Below, one piece after another: positions 25,238 to 34,368 of a stretch of 64,000 nucleotides of DNA. The stretch is from NCBI GenBank assembly GCA_036675565.1, contig JAKFER010000137.1:1-64000 (forward strand), written 5' to 3'. Position numbers and translations under genes: made by a program. Under the pieces are notes generated by a model. It worked only from the letters and a program-made list of their open reading frames with translations, searched no databases and had not been told where the DNA came from. This stretch comes from JACCYQ01 sp036675565. GTDB lineage: Bacteria; Bacteroidota; Bacteroidia; Chitinophagales; Chitinophagaceae. Numbering within the stretch: the first letter of the stretch is position 1; the number at the start of each line of letters is the position of its first letter.

Positions 25238-27157
25238 TCAAGCATCCGCCATTTTCTGACCGGTTACTTCATTGATTGGTTCATCACTTTCAAATTTCAG
25301 GTTACCAATAATGAATTCCTGTCTTTCCATGGTATTCTTACCCATATAATATTCCAGCAATTGCTGAATGTGCGTGTGCTGTTCCATGATCACGGGTTGT
25401 TTGCGCATATCCTCTCCGATGAACTGTGCAAATTCATCCGGGCTGATTTCACCCAAACCCTTAAACCTGGTGATTTCTGGTTTTGATCCTAATTTTTTTA
25501 TAGCCGCCTGCCTTTCTTCTTCGCTGTATGTATAAATGGTTTCCTGTTTATTCCGGATACGAAACAATGGTGTTTCCAATATATAGATATGTCCATTCCT
25601 TACCAGGTCAGGAAAAAATTGCAGAAAAAATGTCATCAGCAATAACCGGATATGCATGCCATCAACATCCGCATCAGTGGCAACAACGATATTGTTATAA
25701 CGCAAACCTTCCAGGCCATCTTCAATATTTAATGCATGCTGCAACAAATTGAATTCCTCATTCTCGTAAACTACTTTTTTGGTGAGACCAAAACTGTTCA
25801 ATGGTTTACCACGCAAACTAAAAACCGCTTGCGTTTCAACATTCCTTGCTTTTGTAATGGAGCCGCTTGCAGAATCACCTTCGGTAATGAAAATGGTACT
25901 TTCTTTTTGCTTGCTAAAAAATTCTTCCTTGTTTTTTGCAGGAGGTTCATCATTAAAATGCACCCGGCAATCTCTTAATTTCTTGTTATGAAGGTTTGCT
26001 TTTTTGGCTCTTTCGTTTGCAAGTTTTTTTATTCCGGCGAGATCTTTACGTTCTCTTTCGCTTTGTTCGATTCTTCTTTTTAAACCATCAGCCGTTGCCG
26101 GGTTTTTATGCAGGTAATTATTCAATTCTTTTGACAAAAAATCGCCTATAAACTGGCGCATGCTTTTGCCACCTTCTTCTACAAACTGGGATCCTAATTT
26201 TGTTTTGGTCTGGCTTTCAAAAACTGGTTCTACTACTCTAACTGAAACAGCGGCGGCAATACTGGTGCGGATATCAGAAGCATCATAATCCTTTTTATAA
26301 AAGTCACGGATGGTTTTTACATAAGCTTCCCTGAATGCCTGCTGGTGCGTGCCACCTTGTGTAGTGTGCTGGCCATTTACAAAACTGTAAATATCTTCTC
26401 CATAATCATTGGTATGTGTGAGGGCTAATTCGATATCGTCCCCTTTCAGGTGAATGATGGGATAGCGAATTTCATCTTCATTGGTTTTGCGTTGTAAAAG
26501 ATCAAGCAGGCCATTGCGGCTGATGAAGCTTTTACCATTGTAAATTATCTTTAACCCTGCATTGAGAAAACAATAATTCCAGATCTGGTTTTCCAGGTAC
26601 TCCGGTATAAAATGAAAATTTTTGAAAACACCTTCATCCGGAATAAAGGTTACATAAGTACCGTTGCCTTCACCTGTTTTTGATTCTTTGAATTCCTTTA
26701 CCAAAACACCTTTGGCAAATTCAGCCGTTTTTTCTTTTCCATCACGAAAGGCAGTGACCTTAAAAAAATTACTTAAGGCATTTACGGCTTTAGTACCTAC
26801 ACCATTCAATCCAACACTTTTCTGAAAAGCTTTACTATCATATTTGGCGCCAGTATTAATTTTACTAACTACATCTACAACTTTACCTAAAGGAATGCCG
26901 CGGCCATAGTCTCTTATTTCAACCACTTTATCCTTAATGGTGATCTCAATGGTTTTGCCATATCCCATTGTATATTCATCGATGCAGTTGTCCAGCACCT
27001 CTTTTACCAAAACATAAATACCATCATCCGGGCTGCTGCCATCCCCTAATTTACCTATATACATTCCCGGGCGTAAGCGGATATGTTCCCGCCAGTCTAA
27101 GCTTTTAATACTGGCTTCATTGTATTCAAAAATGTTTGATTCTTTTTCCTTTGCCAT
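25238..27157 (-). CDS. parE: DNA topoisomerase IV/gyrase-type subunit B
   Basis: The 639-residue ATPase subunit has the GHKL domain (E53 and N57 in KEVLDNCIDE, RDYGRGIPLG at 82-91, GLNGVGTKAVNAL), the transducer domain, and the TOPRIM domain with FITEGDSASGS, LRGKPLN and DADVDGMHI, the metal-binding Asp triad. It ends in the QLLEYYMGKNTMERQEFI tail typical of both ParE and GyrB. Pairing with parC in one operon argues for topoisomerase IV. It is the first gene of the operon, with a well-matched promoter at 27220-27249. Confidence 0.94.
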   Translation of the reverse strand: MAKEKESNIFEYNEASIKSLDWREHIRLRPGMYIGKLGDGSSPDDGIYVLVKEVLDNCIDEYTMGYGKTIEITIKDKVVEIRDYGRGIPLGKVVDVVSKINTGAKYDSKAFQKSVGLNGVGTKAVNALSNFFKVTAFRDGKEKTAEFAKGVLVKEFKESKTGEGNGTYVTFIPDEGVFKNFHFIPEYLENQIWNYCFLNAGLKIIYNGKSFISRNGLLDLLQRKTNEDEIRYPIIHLKGDDIELALTHTNDYGEDIYSFVNGQHTTQGGTHQQAFREAYVKTIRDFYKKDYDASDIRTSIAAAVSVRVVEPVFESQTKTKLGSQFVEEGGKSMRQFIGDFLSKELNNYLHKNPATADGLKRRIEQSERERKDLAGIKKLANERAKKANLHNKKLRDCRVHFNDEPPAKNKEEFFSKQKESTIFITEGDSASGSITKARNVETQAVFSLRGKPLNSFGLTKKVVYENEEFNLLQHALNIEDGLEGLRYNNIVVATDADVDGMHIRLLLMTFFLQFFPDLVRNGHIYILETPLFRIRNKQETIYTYSEEERQAAIKKLGSKPEITRFKGLGEISPDEFAQFIGEDMRKQPVIMEQHTHIQQLLEYYMGKNTMERQEFIIGNLKFESDEPINEVTGQKMADA

Positions 27158-27219
27158 TTATGGTTTCTCCAGGGTTTTAAAGATTATATGTAACCTGCTT
27201 TGATAACATACAAACCGCG

Positions 27220-27249
27220 CAAATATAACAAAAGGCCTTAAGCCCTCAA
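27220..27249 (-). promoter_or_regulatory. Promoter of the parE-parC operon
   Basis: On the minus strand a -33 TTG (27249-27247) and a -7 TATATTTG (27227-27220) are 19 bp apart, matching the Bacteroidota consensus. The leader to the parE ATG is about 60 nt. Confidence 0.65.
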
Positions 27250-27371
27250 GCAGTAGAATTGTACACCTTTGTGGAAAAAATTAAACGGTTACTGGTATAA
27301 TATGCCACTGGTCATTTTGATTTCTGCCAATAAAAAAATGATCGTAACTTTTAGATATAAAATCGTTGCGT

Positions 27372-27533
27372 ATGAAAAAGTTACTGGTTTTCCTGGTGCT
27401 CATCGCCTGCGTTGCGGCCGTTGCCTTTGCTAGTTTAAGGAATGAGGTTAAAAAAGAAAAGAAAGAAATTAAGACTGAGAAACAACAAAAGGAAATTAAA
27501 AAAGAAAAGAAAAAACATTGTTATTACAGCTAG
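27372..27533 (+). CDS. Small secreted or membrane-anchored Lys/Glu-rich peptide
   Basis: A 53-residue frame starts at ATG 27372. It has a hydrophobic N-terminal segment (LLVFLVLIACVAAVAFA) and a mature part made almost wholly of alternating Lys and Glu (EVKKEKKEIKTEKQ, then a second KKEKKK block), ending CYYS. The charged part should form one helix. The hydrophobic stretch could be a signal peptide or a single membrane anchor; its Cys is followed by VAA, a poor lipobox. A strong terminator follows 12 bp later, which supports its being a real gene. Function is unknown. Confidence 0.65.
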   Translation: MKKLLVFLVLIACVAAVAFASLRNEVKKEKKEIKTEKQQKEIKKEKKKHCYYS

Positions 27534-27545
27534 TAGAATCGGCTT

Positions 27546-27578
27546 AAAAAGACTGCCTTCCGGGCAGTCTTTTTTTTA
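27546..27578 (+). terminator. Terminator after the Lys/Glu-rich peptide gene
   Basis: A 12-bp stem (AAAAAGACTGCC at 27546-27557 with GGCAGTCTTTTT from 27563) and a 5-nt loop are followed by further T. Confidence 0.93.
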
Positions 27579-27780
27579 TGAAAGCAAATGGATATACATG
27601 ATTTTATAATAATTTATCATATAAATGCTTCCTTCTTTATTCTATGTTTAACCCTTGATATGGGTTATTTTAATTTAAGTTTAAATGTCTTTTACCTTTA
27701 TAAACATTTGACTTTCAATACAAAAGACTTAAATTTTCATTAAATATTTAAAAGGTAGGTGTCCCTGTTTCTATTATCCT

Positions 27781-27917
27781 TATTTTTGAATTCTAACCCC
27801 ACCCTTGAAGATCACTAACCATCTCTTTTAGGGTGTTCCATTAAATTCTTCACTACCCAGGCCCAATTGCGGCACATTAAATTCTGGATTATCTAATAAA
27901 CCATCAAAAAAAGGAGG
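27781..27917 (+). promoter_or_regulatory. Promoter, structured leader and strong ribosome-binding site of the 87-residue protein gene
   Basis: A -7-like TATTTTTG lies at 27781-27788. The leader contains the stem CACCCT (27800-27805)/AGGGTG (27830-27835) with AGAT/ATCT inside, and an AAGGAGG Shine-Dalgarno sequence at 27911-27917, 4 bp before the ATG. Such a strong SD is rare in Bacteroidota. The rest of the gap from 27579 is AT-rich with no other feature seen. Confidence 0.5.
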
Positions 27918-27921
27918 ATGT

Positions 27922-28185
27922 ATGTTCGCGTATGGATTACTTGAAATTGGCTGTTACTACCTGGTGCAGGAAAAAAAAGACGCTCCTCTTACTTTGATCA
28001 AAGTAGCAATGGAGTCGGATCATTGCATGTATATTCTTCGATATGAAGATACACTGGCAAGTGAATGGAAGAAAAAATCGGATCCTATTGTTGATATTGT
28101 AGAATGCCTTACCGACGAAGCCGTAAGAGCATGGGAAAAACAATATAACAGTGAAGACGCCTATTATGAAGAAGACGAAGAGTAA
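27922..28185 (+). CDS. Small acidic protein of unknown function
   Basis: The 87-residue product has no signal peptide. It starts MFAYGLLEIGCYYLVQ, continues with a mixed alpha/beta stretch (LTLIKVAMESDHCMYILRYED, DPIVDIVECLTDEAVRAWEKQY) and ends in an acidic tail DAYYEEDEE. I do not recognise the family. The long, structured leader, a strong Shine-Dalgarno and a following terminator hairpin mark it as a single-gene unit that may be highly expressed or regulated at translation. Confidence 0.78.
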   Translation: MFAYGLLEIGCYYLVQEKKDAPLTLIKVAMESDHCMYILRYEDTLASEWKKKSDPIVDIVECLTDEAVRAWEKQYNSEDAYYEEDEE

Positions 28186-28219
28186 ATAATACTGCCGTTT
28201 AAAATTTTTGATCTGTTGG

Positions 28220-28265
28220 ATGGTTGAAATGTTTTATTTTTAAAACACTTCAACCATTCTTTATT
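28220..28265 (+). terminator. Terminator between the small acidic protein and the aminopeptidase
   Basis: ATGGTTGAA (28220-28228) pairs with TTCAACCAT (28249-28257); after a one-base mismatch the stem continues with TGTTTT/AAAACA. T-rich sequence follows up to the next ATG. Confidence 0.8.
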
Positions 28266-28266
28266 T

Positions 28267-29715
28267 ATGATACGTAGATATGTTTCTTTCCTGCTCATTT
28301 TTTTGTGCGGTTATAACAGTTTGTGGGCACAAGCCGATCTGCCAACGGATTATTTAAGTGCCGAATTTCATGAAGGTCGCCGGGAAGCTTTAAGGGAACG
28401 GATGCCTGAAAACTCAGTAGCTGTCGTCTTTGCTTACCCCGTACGCAATTTCAGTAATGATGTGGATTATATCTACCATGCTAATCCCGATATGTATTAT
28501 TTTACTGGGTACCGGGAACCCAATGCGATTTTATTCATTTTTAAAGAAAAGCAAACTGCTGCTACGGGCACGCAATATGATGAATTGTTCTTTGTACAGG
28601 AAAGAAATGAGCAGGCTGAAAAATGGAATGGCAGAAGATTGGGTGTAGAAGGTGTGAAAAATAAACTAGGCTTTAAAAATGTTTATACCGGCGCTGCATT
28701 TAATGATTTTAATATTGATTTTACAAATATCCAAAAGATCATCGCTCCGGGCTTACCCAAAGATGTATCAGATTCACGATGGGACAAAGCAGACCTCTAT
28801 GATCTTATTCAACAGTTTAAATCAAAGACTGATTTTGAAGAAACTGGGGATAAACGTCTTGATAATAAATTGTTTTTCCAGCTTACCGGCCAGTTAAGAG
28901 AGATTAAAACAGCTGAAGAATTAACACTGATCCGTAAGGCAGTAGAAATCAGTTGCCAGGGACAAAATGAAGTAATGAAAGCTATTACACCCGGTATGTC
29001 AGAATTAGAAATCCAGGGTTTGCATGAATTTGTTCATAAAAAATATGGTGCAGAAGCAGTTGGATATGGATCTATTGTTGGATCAGGTGAAAACGGCTGC
29101 ATCCTGCATTATATGGAAAATACCAGGACCAAAGTTGGGAATGATATGATCCTGATGGATGTTGGTGCCCAATACCACGGTTACACTGCAGATGTTACCC
29201 GAACAATACCAGCAGATGGTAAATTTTCGCCTGAAGAAAGAATCATTTATCAACTCGTGTACGATGCGCAGGAAGCGGCATTTAAGATATTGAAAGATGG
29301 CGCCAGTTTCGCTGATGCCAGCAATGCAGCAAAAAAGGTAATTGCGGATGGTTTATTTAAGCATAACATCATCAAGGACAAAAAAGACGTAAACAAATAT
29401 TATCCACATGGACTCTTGCATCATATCGGGTTAGACGTTCATGACCGTAATTTTTCAAAGACCATGAAAAAAGATATGGTCATTACCATTGAACCCGGAA
29501 TTTATATTCCCTCTGACAGTGATTGTGACAAAAAATGGTGGGGCATTGCCGTTCGCATTGAAGACGATGTGCTGATCAGGGAAAATGATTATGAATTGCT
29601 TTCTGTTTTTGCTCCACGCAGCATTGAAGACATTGAAAAAATGATCGCCCAGAAAAGTGCATTGGACGATTTTATTCTTCCTCCATTAAAATCCGCAGAG
29701 AAAAAAGCGTTTTAA
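28267..29715 (+). CDS. Secreted Xaa-Pro aminopeptidase (M24B)
   Basis: The 482-residue protein has a signal peptide ending near WAQA (residue 22), an N-terminal aminopeptidase P domain (about 30-190), and the pita-bread M24 domain. Dinuclear metal ligands are visible: D298 in LMDVGAQYHGY, D309 in TADVTRTIP, H385/H386 in LLHHIGLDVHD, E409 in IEPGIYI and E432 in VRIEDD. It removes N-terminal residues preceding proline, probably in the periplasm, as part of peptide use. The ATG follows a terminator directly, so the gene's promoter must overlap that hairpin region or lie within it. The E. coli PepP relative is cytoplasmic; this one is exported. Confidence 0.93.
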   Translation: MIRRYVSFLLIFLCGYNSLWAQADLPTDYLSAEFHEGRREALRERMPENSVAVVFAYPVRNFSNDVDYIYHANPDMYYFTGYREPNAILFIFKEKQTAATGTQYDELFFVQERNEQAEKWNGRRLGVEGVKNKLGFKNVYTGAAFNDFNIDFTNIQKIIAPGLPKDVSDSRWDKADLYDLIQQFKSKTDFEETGDKRLDNKLFFQLTGQLREIKTAEELTLIRKAVEISCQGQNEVMKAITPGMSELEIQGLHEFVHKKYGAEAVGYGSIVGSGENGCILHYMENTRTKVGNDMILMDVGAQYHGYTADVTRTIPADGKFSPEERIIYQLVYDAQEAAFKILKDGASFADASNAAKKVIADGLFKHNIIKDKKDVNKYYPHGLLHHIGLDVHDRNFSKTMKKDMVITIEPGIYIPSDSDCDKKWWGIAVRIEDDVLIRENDYELLSVFAPRSIEDIEKMIAQKSALDDFILPPLKSAEKKAF

Positions 29716-29727
29716 AATCTATCAAAA

Positions 29728-31074
29728 TTAAAAAACCTGGTGACGTCGTAGTTCCAGTACACTTTCTATTTGATTGGTAGTACCGACATATTCTTTTTTG
29801 ATCATGCCAATGTTACGGGAGTAATATGTTCTGAAATAGCCTACGAAAGATGATATATCCGTCCAGGTATTGGCGGCAAATTGCTCCACCTTTTCTTCTA
29901 TTACAATGGTATTGGGGTATGCTGTTCCTTTTACTGTTACGCTGGCATCCTGCTGAACGACAGTTGCTTTAATCCTTACCGTTACGGGAGTAGCATTGGC
30001 AGTTCCATTAATATCCGCTGATGTCCAGCTGGAACCCACAGCCTGGTTGTCTTTTAAAAATATGTATTGGCCCCAGTTAGCATTATCCAGGTTAAAAAAA
30101 CTACCAAAGTCAAGGTATTCATAATAATCATTGGCAGCTTTGCGATAATAGCCTGATGAATCGAATCCTTGTGATGCGTCCTGTGTTTCTCCAAAAATAT
30201 TCCAGGTATTTCCCAATGCATTAAGTGTTGGTTGAATGGCTACACGCAAAAGTGTATCATTTACATCGCCGTCTATTTCGTATGTCCAGTTGCTGTTTGC
30301 AGTTCGGGGATAATAATCAGCTGCCACCGCTGCAGCCGTTACAATTACATCGAATGTACATGTGGCACCACCTGCCGAAACGGTAAATGTGGAAGTTTCT
30401 TCTGCAACCGGCGTTCCGGATGCGGTTAAAACTATGGTCTGCGGACCGGTATTATTTAAAGTTCCTGATCCGGAAAAAGTTATTCCGTTGACTGATGCTG
30501 TGGTCACATTATAAGTTCCGATGGTAGTTACATTTACGCCTATCGTTGCTGTATTTGCAGCAGTCAATGTCACATCCTTTACATAGTTACCTGCTACAGA
30601 ATAATTTAAACAGGTGGAACCGGAACCTTGTAAGGTAAAATTGGCGGGACCACCCGAACCAGCAGGTAAAACTACTACCTGCACCAAGCAGAAACTGGTA
30701 TCAAAACTTACTACAAATAAATTATTCCCTGCTGATAAAGGTGTTCCGCTACCAGAGAGTCGAACCGTCTTTAACCCGGCATCATTAAAAAAACCGGTAC
30801 CCTTAAATGCATAACCATTCAGGGTATCTGTAACGATGGAATAAACACCAGCATTTGTAACATTAATTTGAACATCTATATAATTGCTGTCATTCAATGT
30901 TTTACCTGCTACATAAGTACCTGCAATGGTTTTGGGAAGACATTCGGAAGTGATATCTCTTTGCAGAGAGCCAGTAGCCGGAGTATCAGTTGTTTCAGCA
31001 CTGTATTCCTTCTGGCAGGAAGTAAAGCCTAATAAAGTAATAAATCCAATCAAAAGAATAAGGTTACGCTTCAT
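29728..31074 (-). CDS. Lipoprotein with repeated beta-sandwich modules
   Basis: The 448-residue product has a lipoprotein signal (MKRNLILLIGFITLLGFTSC, Cys20 as the lipidation site). Two related modules follow, each with a pattern like G-Y-x-x-x-G-x-G-x-x-x-x-x-G-x-x-x-V-x-L-x-G-S-G-T-P: one around residues 45-135 (GYAFKGTGFFNDAGLKTVRL) and one around 155-245 (GITFSGSGTLNNTGPQTIVL). The C-terminal ~190 residues (YYPRTANSNWTYEIDG...) are a different domain. It is probably exposed on the cell surface or facing the periplasm. I cannot assign a ligand. It is convergent with the aminopeptidase gene, only 12 bp apart. Confidence 0.8.
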   Translation of the reverse strand: MKRNLILLIGFITLLGFTSCQKEYSAETTDTPATGSLQRDITSECLPKTIAGTYVAGKTLNDSNYIDVQINVTNAGVYSIVTDTLNGYAFKGTGFFNDAGLKTVRLSGSGTPLSAGNNLFVVSFDTSFCLVQVVVLPAGSGGPANFTLQGSGSTCLNYSVAGNYVKDVTLTAANTATIGVNVTTIGTYNVTTASVNGITFSGSGTLNNTGPQTIVLTASGTPVAEETSTFTVSAGGATCTFDVIVTAAAVAADYYPRTANSNWTYEIDGDVNDTLLRVAIQPTLNALGNTWNIFGETQDASQGFDSSGYYRKAANDYYEYLDFGSFFNLDNANWGQYIFLKDNQAVGSSWTSADINGTANATPVTVRIKATVVQQDASVTVKGTAYPNTIVIEEKVEQFAANTWTDISSFVGYFRTYYSRNIGMIKKEYVGTTNQIESVLELRRHQVF

Positions 31075-31209
31075 ATAACAGATTATAATTTAAGCTAAAA
31101 CTACAATTAATTTCAATAAACGGTGGGGACTCTCCTATAACGGTCAAAATACTTCATTCAGTATTAATATTTGGATCCCGGGTATAATTTTTGTAAATTT
31201 TACCCTGAC

Positions 31210-32058
31210 ATGAGATTAAAATATACCCTACTTATTATTTCAAGCTTTTTCATATTTGCCTGCAAACTACCGGTTTATGTACTAACGGACCAGGATATCC
31301 AAAAACATTATAAAGACAAAAAAACAAAGCCCCAACTTAAATACCTCAATTATAAGGATTACCACATTTTTCATGCAGTAACCGGGAATATTGAGAAACC
31401 TTTACTGATTTTTGTACATGGTGCTCCGGGCAATTGGTATAGTAGCCTGGCTTTACTTGATGATACTGCTCTACAGAAAAATTTCCGGATGATTTCCGTT
31501 GACCGGGTCGGTTTTGGAAAATCCAATTATGGCCTCTCATTGCCATCTGTTGACAAACATGTACGCTATCTTGAAAAGATAGTCAAAGAATATAATCATA
31601 CGGGTCAACCCATTTATATGGTTGGTTCTTCGTACGGCGCTCCCATTGTAGCTTCTTTTGCTACGCAAAATCCTTTGCTGGTTAAAGAACTTTATATGGT
31701 ATCGCCTGTCATTGATCCGGCAACAGAAAAAATGTTCTGGTTTTCCTATATGGCCAAATTGAGTTTGGTAAATTTCTGGCTGCCACGCAGTTTAACCGTT
31801 ACCAGCGATGAAAAATCCGCTCATAAAAGGGAAATGAGAAAATTAAAACCTCACCTTAAAAAAATCCGTAGCAAGACCTATGTTTTGATGGGAGCAAAAG
31901 ACTGGCTGGCACATCCTTCTAATTTTACTTACCTGCAAAATATGCTGGTCAATGCCCGCAATCCTGAATTTATCATGCTGGAAAATGAAGGTCATACCAT
32001 TTTATCTGACCGGCCGGAAATTGTAAAAAATCTTTTATTGGACAAGAAGCTTTATTAA
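31210..32058 (+). CDS. Alpha/beta-hydrolase, lipoprotein
   Basis: From the ATG at 31210 the 282-residue protein starts MRLKYTLLIISSFFIFAC, a lipobox with Cys18 as the modified residue. The alpha/beta-hydrolase core has the oxyanion segment HGAPGNWYSS, the nucleophile elbow GSSYGAP and the catalytic histidine region EGHTILSDRPE. It is likely an envelope-bound esterase, lipase or peptidase; the substrate is not predictable. The frame is open to a TTG at 31171, which would disrupt the signal, so the later ATG is preferred. A second secreted protein gene follows after 60 bp. Confidence 0.86.
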   Translation: MRLKYTLLIISSFFIFACKLPVYVLTDQDIQKHYKDKKTKPQLKYLNYKDYHIFHAVTGNIEKPLLIFVHGAPGNWYSSLALLDDTALQKNFRMISVDRVGFGKSNYGLSLPSVDKHVRYLEKIVKEYNHTGQPIYMVGSSYGAPIVASFATQNPLLVKELYMVSPVIDPATEKMFWFSYMAKLSLVNFWLPRSLTVTSDEKSAHKREMRKLKPHLKKIRSKTYVLMGAKDWLAHPSNFTYLQNMLVNARNPEFIMLENEGHTILSDRPEIVKNLLLDKKLY

Positions 32059-32118
32059 AGGATTATAAAATATAAGATCAAACCTTTACATTAGCTATCC
32101 AATCAATTACCTGTATTT

Positions 32119-33141
32119 ATGAAAGCCTTTTATTGCAGCATCCTATCTTTTCTTACATATTCATCGATGGCCATTGCTCAATTGGGTGTTGAAGTTCTTA
32201 CATCAGGCACCCAAACAAGTTTGCGTGGATTGAGCGTGGTAAATGACCAGGTGATCTGGGTCAGTGGCAGCAATGGCACTATTGGCAAATCTTTAAATGG
32301 GGGAAAAAACTGGAAATGGACAACCGTAAAAGGTTTTGAAAAAAATGACTTCAGGGACATTGAAGCTTTTGATGCCACTACTGCAGTCATCATGTCCGTT
32401 GGTGAACCTGCTTACATTTTAAAAACAATAAATGGCGGTGACACCTGGAAAGTTGTTTTTGAAGATAAAACACCAGGTATGTTCCTGGATGCAATGGAAT
32501 TCTGGAATGAACAGGCCGGTATTGTTTTAGGCGATCCCATAAATGGAAAATTTTTTATTGCACGAACTTTTGACGGAGGTTCTACCTGGAAAAAAGTTCC
32601 GGGTGAAAATTTACCTGCTGCTGCTGAAGGAGAAGCCTGTTTTGCTGCAAGTGGAACAAACATCAGGGTCCTGGACCGGGATGAAGCGGTTTTTGTTACC
32701 GGTGGATTAAAGTCCCGCATGTTTTGGAAAGGCGAGCCCATTGAACTTCCCATTTTACAAGGTAAAGAAACAACCGGGGCCAATTCCATTGCTGTCTGGG
32801 ATAATTATCGTCGCAATGGAGGCAATCGCATTATTGTTGTGGGTGGTGATTTCTCAAATGATTCATTAAAAACTCAAAATTGTTTTTACTCAAATAACAA
32901 AGGGAAAACATGGCAATCACCTGAAACGCCTCCAAATGGATACAGGAGCTGTGTAGAATTTTTCAGCAAAAAAGATGTGGTAGCCTGCGGGTTAACAGGG
33001 GTTGATTATTCGCATGATGGTGGCCGTAATTGGTCGCTGATCAGCGAAGAAAGTTTTCATGTAGTTCGCTTTGCTAAAGGCGGTTTAACAATGTTCCTTG
33101 CTGGCGCCAATGGAAAGATCGGCAAACTGGTGATGAAGTAA
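32119..33141 (+). CDS. Secreted Ycf48/BNR-type beta-propeller protein
   Basis: The 340-residue protein has a signal peptide ending near AIAQ (residue 21), then repeated propeller blades with Asp-box-like turns: SLNGGKNWKWTTV, TINGGDTWKVVF, TFDGGSTWKKVP, SNNKGKTWQSP and SHDGGRNWSL. This pattern is that of the Ycf48/HCF136 and sortilin-like superfamily; bacterial members outside photosynthetic groups are often called oxidoreductases without evidence. It is probably a periplasmic binding or scaffolding protein. It may be cotranscribed with the upstream alpha/beta-hydrolase. Confidence 0.85.
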   Translation: MKAFYCSILSFLTYSSMAIAQLGVEVLTSGTQTSLRGLSVVNDQVIWVSGSNGTIGKSLNGGKNWKWTTVKGFEKNDFRDIEAFDATTAVIMSVGEPAYILKTINGGDTWKVVFEDKTPGMFLDAMEFWNEQAGIVLGDPINGKFFIARTFDGGSTWKKVPGENLPAAAEGEACFAASGTNIRVLDRDEAVFVTGGLKSRMFWKGEPIELPILQGKETTGANSIAVWDNYRRNGGNRIIVVGGDFSNDSLKTQNCFYSNNKGKTWQSPETPPNGYRSCVEFFSKKDVVACGLTGVDYSHDGGRNWSLISEESFHVVRFAKGGLTMFLAGANGKIGKLVMK

Positions 33142-33161
33142 TTGTATAATTAAAAAGAGAT

Positions 33162-33746
33162 TTATAATTCTGCAAGTAACTCTTTTACTGAAACTCTCTT
33201 TTTATAATCTTCATTAAAATAGCGATAGATAATCGTGTTTTCTTTATTAATGATATACACTGCCGGAACGGGTAAGTTTGTTCCATTTTTACCATTGATT
33301 GTGGCCAGGTCAATTCCTGACAATTTATAACGGTTTACCGATTTTTCATCCAATGCAAAACGTACATCATAGGCTTTCATAATTTTACCTTCTTCATCAT
33401 AAATGATGGGAAATGTTGCGCTGCTTTTTTCAACAGTTTTTGAGATACCATCTGGTTTTTCAGGCGTTATTGCTACTACCTGTACGCCTTTTTCAACAAA
33501 TAGTGTTAGTGAATCCTGTAATTGTTTCAATTGCCTGCTGCAATAAGGACACCAGTGGCCCCGGTAAAAAAACAGGACTACGTTGCCGTTCTTCACCATA
33601 TCTTTTAATCGAATACTATTACCATTTTGATCGACAGCTTTAAAATCAGGTGCTTTGGAATTGATGAATAATCCCTCCGGTTTTTGTTGCGCCGATAATG
33701 TGAAAACAAAGAAGAACGCTGTAAATACAAAGAGTAATCTTTTCAT
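33162..33746 (-). CDS. Secreted peroxiredoxin-like thioredoxin-fold protein
   Basis: The 194-residue protein has a signal peptide ending LSAQ (residue 20). It has an AhpC/TSA fold: APDFKAVDQNG, VVLFFYRGHWCPYC (C66 and C69) and AITPEKPDGISKTVEKSSATFPIIYDEEGK. The RGxWCPYC motif is that of a peroxiredoxin subgroup (Prx-like/alkyl hydroperoxide reductase-like) rather than of TlpA. It may reduce peroxides or thiols in the periplasm. It appears to be a single gene, convergent with the propeller gene. Confidence 0.88.
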   Translation of the reverse strand: MKRLLFVFTAFFFVFTLSAQQKPEGLFINSKAPDFKAVDQNGNSIRLKDMVKNGNVVLFFYRGHWCPYCSRQLKQLQDSLTLFVEKGVQVVAITPEKPDGISKTVEKSSATFPIIYDEEGKIMKAYDVRFALDEKSVNRYKLSGIDLATINGKNGTNLPVPAVYIINKENTIIYRYFNEDYKKRVSVKELLAEL

Positions 33747-33856
33747 TTTTCAAAAATAAGCTTCCTTTAAAAAGAATAAAAGAAGTGAAAGACTATTAAC
33801 AATTAGTTGGGTAGTAGAATCGGTGTCAATTTCATCATTAACATCAATCGAAATCA

Positions 33857-34252
33857 TCATTCATTTTCCATAACCTGTATCAATTGAATTTTATTTCCGC
33901 AGGTATCATCGAATACGGCCAGTTTTACGGGACCCATCCTATTCGGTTTCATAATAAACATCACCCCCAGGTCTGATAATCTTTCGTATTCCATATCAAT
34001 ATCATTTACATGAAAAGCAGTTAATGGAATATTGGCATCATACAAAGCTTTCTGATAGGTTTTTGCAGGTTCAAAACCTGTTGGTTCCAGTAGTAATTCC
34101 GTACCATCAGGATCATCTTCTGAAACAACAGTCAACCATTTATATTCCCCAACCGGTACATCTGTTTTTAATACAAAGCCTAACACCTGGGTATAAAATT
34201 TAAAGGCTTTGTCCTGGTCATTGACCAGTACACTGGAAAGTTTGATATTCAT
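33857..34252 (-). CDS. VOC family (glyoxalase-like) protein
   Basis: The 131-residue protein is one VOC module pair: IKLSSVLVNDQDKAFKFYTQVLGFVLKTD at the start, GTELLLEPTGFEPA in the middle and a second half with ITAFHV-like LTAFHVNDIDMEYERLSDLGVMFIMKPNRMGPVKLAVFDDTCGNKIQLIQ. This is the usual beta-alpha-beta-beta-beta fold seen in glyoxalase I, dioxygenases and resistance proteins. His5 is not at the start strand, so full metal binding is uncertain. Cytoplasmic, substrate unknown. It lies alone between a peroxiredoxin-like gene and a serine hydrolase gene on the same strand. Confidence 0.88.
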   Translation of the reverse strand: MNIKLSSVLVNDQDKAFKFYTQVLGFVLKTDVPVGEYKWLTVVSEDDPDGTELLLEPTGFEPAKTYQKALYDANIPLTAFHVNDIDMEYERLSDLGVMFIMKPNRMGPVKLAVFDDTCGNKIQLIQVMENE

Positions 34253-34368
34253 CTTAGAATTTTTTTATTGATTTTTCTTTTATTCATTAAAAGAATGAGA
34301 ACAGCAAAATTAAATACATATTGCTACGCATACCGTTTTTATCATGCCCAGTTTAACAATGAAATCTT

